Source: an uncultured Clostridia bacterium (GTDB taxonomy: Bacteria > Bacillota > Clostridia > Christensenellales > Borkfalkiaceae). From it: DNA of 43,787 bases. The notes beneath the pieces were generated by a model. That model searched no databases and had not been told where the DNA came from. It saw nothing but the letters and a program-made list of their open reading frames with translations. The translations under genes were made by a program, and so were the position numbers. Of the stretch, positions 41,901-43,787 are shown piece after piece. Each line of letters starts with the position of its first letter. Position 1 is the first letter of the stretch. The stretch covers positions 1 through 43,787 of the forward strand of contig CANQPO010000009.1 of assembly GCA_947625695.1 (NCBI GenBank), written 5' to 3'.

Positions 41901-42932
41901 GGGACGTTTTTCCACCGTGAACGGGGCGGGCGACGCGGGGACAAGTTCGTAATTTTCGAGATTGGAAAACTCCGCCGTCACCGTGTATTCGCCGACGGGC
42001 AGGGGGGTCTCGACGGTCCGCGTCCCCTTCTTTTGGAACACGAACCGCGCGCCGAGCTCGCTTGCGCTGTCCCCGTGCACGAGCCCCTCCAAGTGGAGAG
42101 AGGGAGCAATTTCCTCGCCGTAGACGTATGGCCCGCCGACCGAGACGAAGGACTGCAAACTCCTCTTTTGCACGGTAAAGCTGCCCGAGAGGGTGTGGGT
42201 GGCGGCGAGCCCGAGATAGCTTGCCTTAATTTCCGCCGTAATGGCGTACTCGCCCGCGTTCTCCAAACAGGCGCTTTCCCCCTCGCCCTCCGCGCCCTGC
42301 CACGTGACGGCATAGGAAAGTCCTTCGCTTTCTGCGAGCCCTTCAATGCGCACATAGCTCTTTTCGCCGTAGAGGAAATTCCCCTCTCCTTTCAGTTCGC
42401 CTGCGGGAAGGTCGAGCGCGCAGCTTGCAAAAAGGTGCACGTCGCGGTCGGGCATTTGCGTGAAAGTCGCCGCCTGCGTGAACTCCTCGTCCTCATACCA
42501 ACCTTGAAAAGAGACAAGAGCGGGAAGAACGGGTGCGGAGAGGGAAAGGCTCTCCCCCGCCCGTACCTCCTTTTGCTCCGTTTCACCGAGGGCGCGCAAA
42601 TAGAGGGTCCGCATCGGCCTTTCGGGCGCGATCTCGGTGGCAGAGTATTGCGCGTAGAAGGTGACGTCGCCCGTCACCGTGTGCGTATTTTGCGTTTCGC
42701 CTCCCTCCGAAAGGCTCCAACCTGAAAAGGAATAGACAAACTTTTCGTCCGAAGGCTTTTCGGGCGCCGCGACGAGGTAGCGAAGATCGAGCTCCTCCCC
42801 TGCCTCCGCCTCTACCGTCTTTACGACCTCCTCCCCATAGCGGAAGGTGACCGTATATTTCCGCGCGCCCGCGCAGCCTGCAAGCGCAAACAAGAGACAT
42901 GCTCCAAGTCCGATGCACAATAATTTCCTCAT
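38988..42932 (-). CDS. Giant lipoprotein with InlB-type and MBG-like repeats
   Basis: 1314 residues with a lipoprotein signal (lipobox LAGC, Cys20). Two InlB/Flg_new-like modules (about 26-165; motifs FSGWS and FQGWY) are followed by five MBG-like beta modules of about 90-100 residues, each opening with YGE, YGA or YGQ and a GL/GF turn (NFLYGE, YVYGEE, LTYGEE, IVYGAQ, WVYGQT). The last 500 residues are Ser/Thr/Gly-rich beta structure (about 870-1314). The layout is that of a cell-surface adhesin or scaffold tethered to the membrane by lipid. It has its own promoter and AGGAG site and is the first gene of the ABC operon. Confidence 0.85.
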   Translation of the reverse strand: MRKLLCIGLGACLLFALAGCAGARKYTVTFRYGEEVVKTVEAEAGEELDLRYLVAAPEKPSDEKFVYSFSGWSLSEGGETQNTHTVTGDVTFYAQYSATEIAPERPMRTLYLRALGETEQKEVRAGESLSLSAPVLPALVSFQGWYEDEEFTQAATFTQMPDRDVHLFASCALDLPAGELKGEGNFLYGEKSYVRIEGLAESEGLSYAVTWQGAEGEGESACLENAGEYAITAEIKASYLGLAATHTLSGSFTVQKRSLQSFVSVGGPYVYGEEIAPSLHLEGLVHGDSASELGARFVFQKKGTRTVETPLPVGEYTVTAEFSNLENYELVPASPAPFTVEKRPLSATVSVPDLTYGEEPEVQITWSGLIEGESGEGLLGENAFTYLKGGEAHTGKFTPASYTLEVDASALTSQNYALSAVNSCTFRVKKAKLNCTVALAEESIVYGAQPAPALTLEGFVFGESATVSPLFRYRGEKQGDPLPVGTYEVTAEIVPPEHYELGEMTPATLTVQKRQLTPTVTVAEKWVYGQTPSPVLTFSGFAEGEGEEEISGAPNAISFTRNGAPHEGPRFPAGEYTAEADLAKLSAENYAFQASNRAEFTVNKAQGTLDVSGVPREYTYTGGLQRVETGATSNNTEDGVISYTNNAFTTVAEGEALSVTVTLSEGENYTGATETVTGFTVHKQTLTSLPVPLPEIPEQVNRAGRTLKEVSIPDPRFTWKSEDPLVLGQHGYGAVYSGDPDNVLPFETSLPFFTRKEEVALSVSGGEADYVENASPSELTLAQYTLTGEDGAPYPENGSPYVRFTPTASLNLSVGGTYPVSWTFALTENDYFSVHFGNENAKEHTLSGVAPFKWKSVELSGKLYTAEDALFTLLSGERATVKHDTTFSPDFYGEEYYTVKSGACLLVPFGEEDAGETQQLTANRSYEAVAPTGYLTLTLPKGELVVEGKLIVNADRVSNSNQTSNVRGSAYATLSLGKDAQVTVKSGGVFESMGFTCGEGQVTAEAGATVFEPFSMPGWKGGTVSTGIRGTVFPVNQYTASSLIAKTNFAAGSTYSLRVAVTASNSAQNGLINFVGTENALMLLKSGTVSKWVDEKSGKVCFEAAGEVEFGNVSIAVTVGSASTSGLQVPLPGHFSLSLREGSMKIPSTVGLKLLPGAELSTAAGTSFTVEKGGSLYAYGANNYSLSDVSAFEDGNLSSLKGYPNGYVAGCYQKTPALGYTSSTPAKVTVGGTFTAEEGAHVGVTFSGEEGARLSLAEGGVYENVVKEDHSTTSDIGGFMSSLMGTGGKFFQTTFTLAGLSAGNYRYEGGWEAE

Positions 42933-42953
42933 AAATTCTCCTATGATACTCTT

Positions 42954-42982
42954 ATTATGGTTGACTTGCGAAAAAATAGCAA
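42954..42982 (-). promoter_or_regulatory. Promoter of the giant lipoprotein-ABC operon
   Basis: TTGCTA (42977-42982), 17 bp, CATAAT (42954-42959). It starts directly beyond the T run of the LRR-gene terminator. The ATG follows AGGAG after 6 nt. Confidence 0.7.
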
Positions 42983-42989
42983 AAAAAAT

Positions 42990-43010
42990 CCCCCGCCTGA
43001 AAGGCGAGGG
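42990..43010 (-). terminator. Intrinsic terminator of the LRR protein gene
   Basis: Stem CCCCCGCC/GGCGAGGG (42990-42997 with 43003-43010, one G-U pair in the RNA), 5-nt loop, then eight T in the minus direction. Confidence 0.88.
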
Positions 43011-43025
43011 AAGGAAAAAGCAAAC

Positions 43026-43787
43026 TTATACGCTTCTCTTCCAGGAAAAGATGCTCGTTCTGAGCAGTTCTGCCGCTATACCGGGGTTTTGAAGCTGGTC
43101 TACGGGAACGGGTTCCAGATTGTCCCCTTTCTTTTCCGACCAACCGTCAAGCGCCTTGAATACCACATTGTTGAGATCGTTACAGTTGAAGAAGGCGCGT
43201 TCTCCGATATCCGTCACCGACGCGGGAATGACGACCGAGCGAAGGCTTTCGCAGCCGTAAAAGGCGTCGTTGCCGATCGCGGTCAAACCGCTTTCGTCGG
43301 GCAAGGTCACGACGGAAAGGTCGTTGCATTCGTTAAAGGCTCTCTCCTGAATGGTCGTGAGAGAGGCGGGAAGGTTGAGCGTTTCCACCAAGCACTCGTC
43401 GAACGCATAGCTTGCAATCGTCGTGATGCCCTCGGGAATGGTCACCTCGCCCACGAGGGCATTCGGAATGAACTTAAAGCTCGTGACTGCGCCTTTGCTC
43501 AAGTTATACATCACGCCGTCCCGACTCGAATACTTCGTGTTCCCCTCGCCGATGGAGACCGACTTGAGGGAGTCGCAACCGTAAAACGCATTGTCCTCAA
43601 GCGCCTGCAAAGAGGCGGGAAGAACGACGCTCTCCAGGGAAGCGCAATCGCGGAAGGTGTAGTTGCGCAGCTTGTCGCCGCCCGTGAATTCCACCGTCTT
43701 TAAGGAAGCGGGGACGGCGAGGCCCGTGCCCATATACAGTTCCGCGCCGAAAATGTAGCCAAGGTAGCTGTCGCCCGTGGCGCGGTC
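43026..43787 (-). CDS. BspA-like leucine-rich repeat surface protein (C-terminal part; start lies outside the window)
   Basis: 254 codons are visible and the frame is open through the window edge. LRR_5-type repeats of about 23 residues recur: LKTVEFTGGDKLRNYTFRDC, LESVVLPASLQALEDNAFYGC, ITTIASYAFDECL, LTTIQERAFNECNDL, LTAIGNDAFYGCESL and VTDIGERAFFNCNDL. The tail (LLRTSIFSWKRSV) has no anchor motif, so attachment would have to be N-terminal. BspA-like proteins are usually secreted and may bind host or matrix proteins. A terminator follows. Confidence 0.88.
   Translation of the reverse strand, partial: DRATGDSYLGYIFGAELYMGTGLAVPASLKTVEFTGGDKLRNYTFRDCASLESVVLPASLQALEDNAFYGCDSLKSVSIGEGNTKYSSRDGVMYNLSKGAVTSFKFIPNALVGEVTIPEGITTIASYAFDECLVETLNLPASLTTIQERAFNECNDLSVVTLPDESGLTAIGNDAFYGCESLRSVVIPASVTDIGERAFFNCNDLNNVVFKALDGWSEKKGDNLEPVPVDQLQNPGIAAELLRTSIFSWKRSV

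Overview
The window is about 43.8 kb of GC-rich bacterial chromosome. Every protein gene I can support lies on the minus strand, so transcription runs from high to low coordinates. RNase Y, NrdR, RnpM/YlxR, YlxQ, an Xaa-Pro peptidase next to efp, a dgt-dnaG-rpoD run, a polC-type locus between ispG and rimP, and AGGAG ribosome sites behind TATAAT promoters all point to Bacillota, class Clostridia. High GC, BspA-like leucine-rich repeat and InlB/MBG-type surface proteins, and dispersed multi-hairpin repeats fit an uncultivated gut lineage. That finer placement is inference.

Layout in order of transcription. (a) 43787-33697: a surface-protein region. It holds a BspA-like LRR protein (cut by the window edge), then a tightly coupled four-gene operon: a 1314-residue lipoprotein, an ABC ATPase, an ABC permease and a 998-residue secreted protein. 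(b) 33656-31710: an MBL-fold hydrolase coupled to a C_GCAxxG redox protein, a block of inverted repeats, and a small lipoprotein. (c) 31479-27879: RNase Y, a 19-cysteine Asn/Gly/Cys-rich protein, and a YitT-type membrane protein. (d) 27786-16919: the conserved information-processing cluster nrdR-ispG-[polC position]-rimP-nusA-rnpM-ylxQ-infB-rbfA-nrnA-truB-ribF, followed by a TIM-barrel protein. (e) 15117-12133: M24 peptidase, efp, dtd and a PhnP-like hydrolase. (f) 12047-5653: a patatin, a ComEC-like hydrolase, aroC-aroB-aroE-aroQ-aroK and an SDR oxidoreductase in one chain of overlapping genes. (g) 5467-1: a GH31 glycosidase, dgt, dnaG and rpoD (cut by the window edge).

Most neighbours overlap by ATGA, GTGA or TAATG, so translational coupling is the rule. 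Eight promoters with 17-bp spacers can be read directly; four of the eight are extended -10 promoters (TGnTATAAT).

The most notable observations are these. The polC position encodes only the N-terminal, OB-fold and proofreading-exonuclease parts of PolC, without PHP or polymerase. A five-stem dispersed repeat, present in four copies, interrupts the otherwise conserved ispG-polC-rimP-nusA order twice and shows paired changes in its stems. The M24 peptidase promoter implies a leaderless mRNA. An array of TATGTC/GACATA palindromes precedes the GH31 gene. An ABC exporter is sandwiched between two giant surface proteins. I see no rRNA, tRNA, CRISPR array, prophage or transposase gene.
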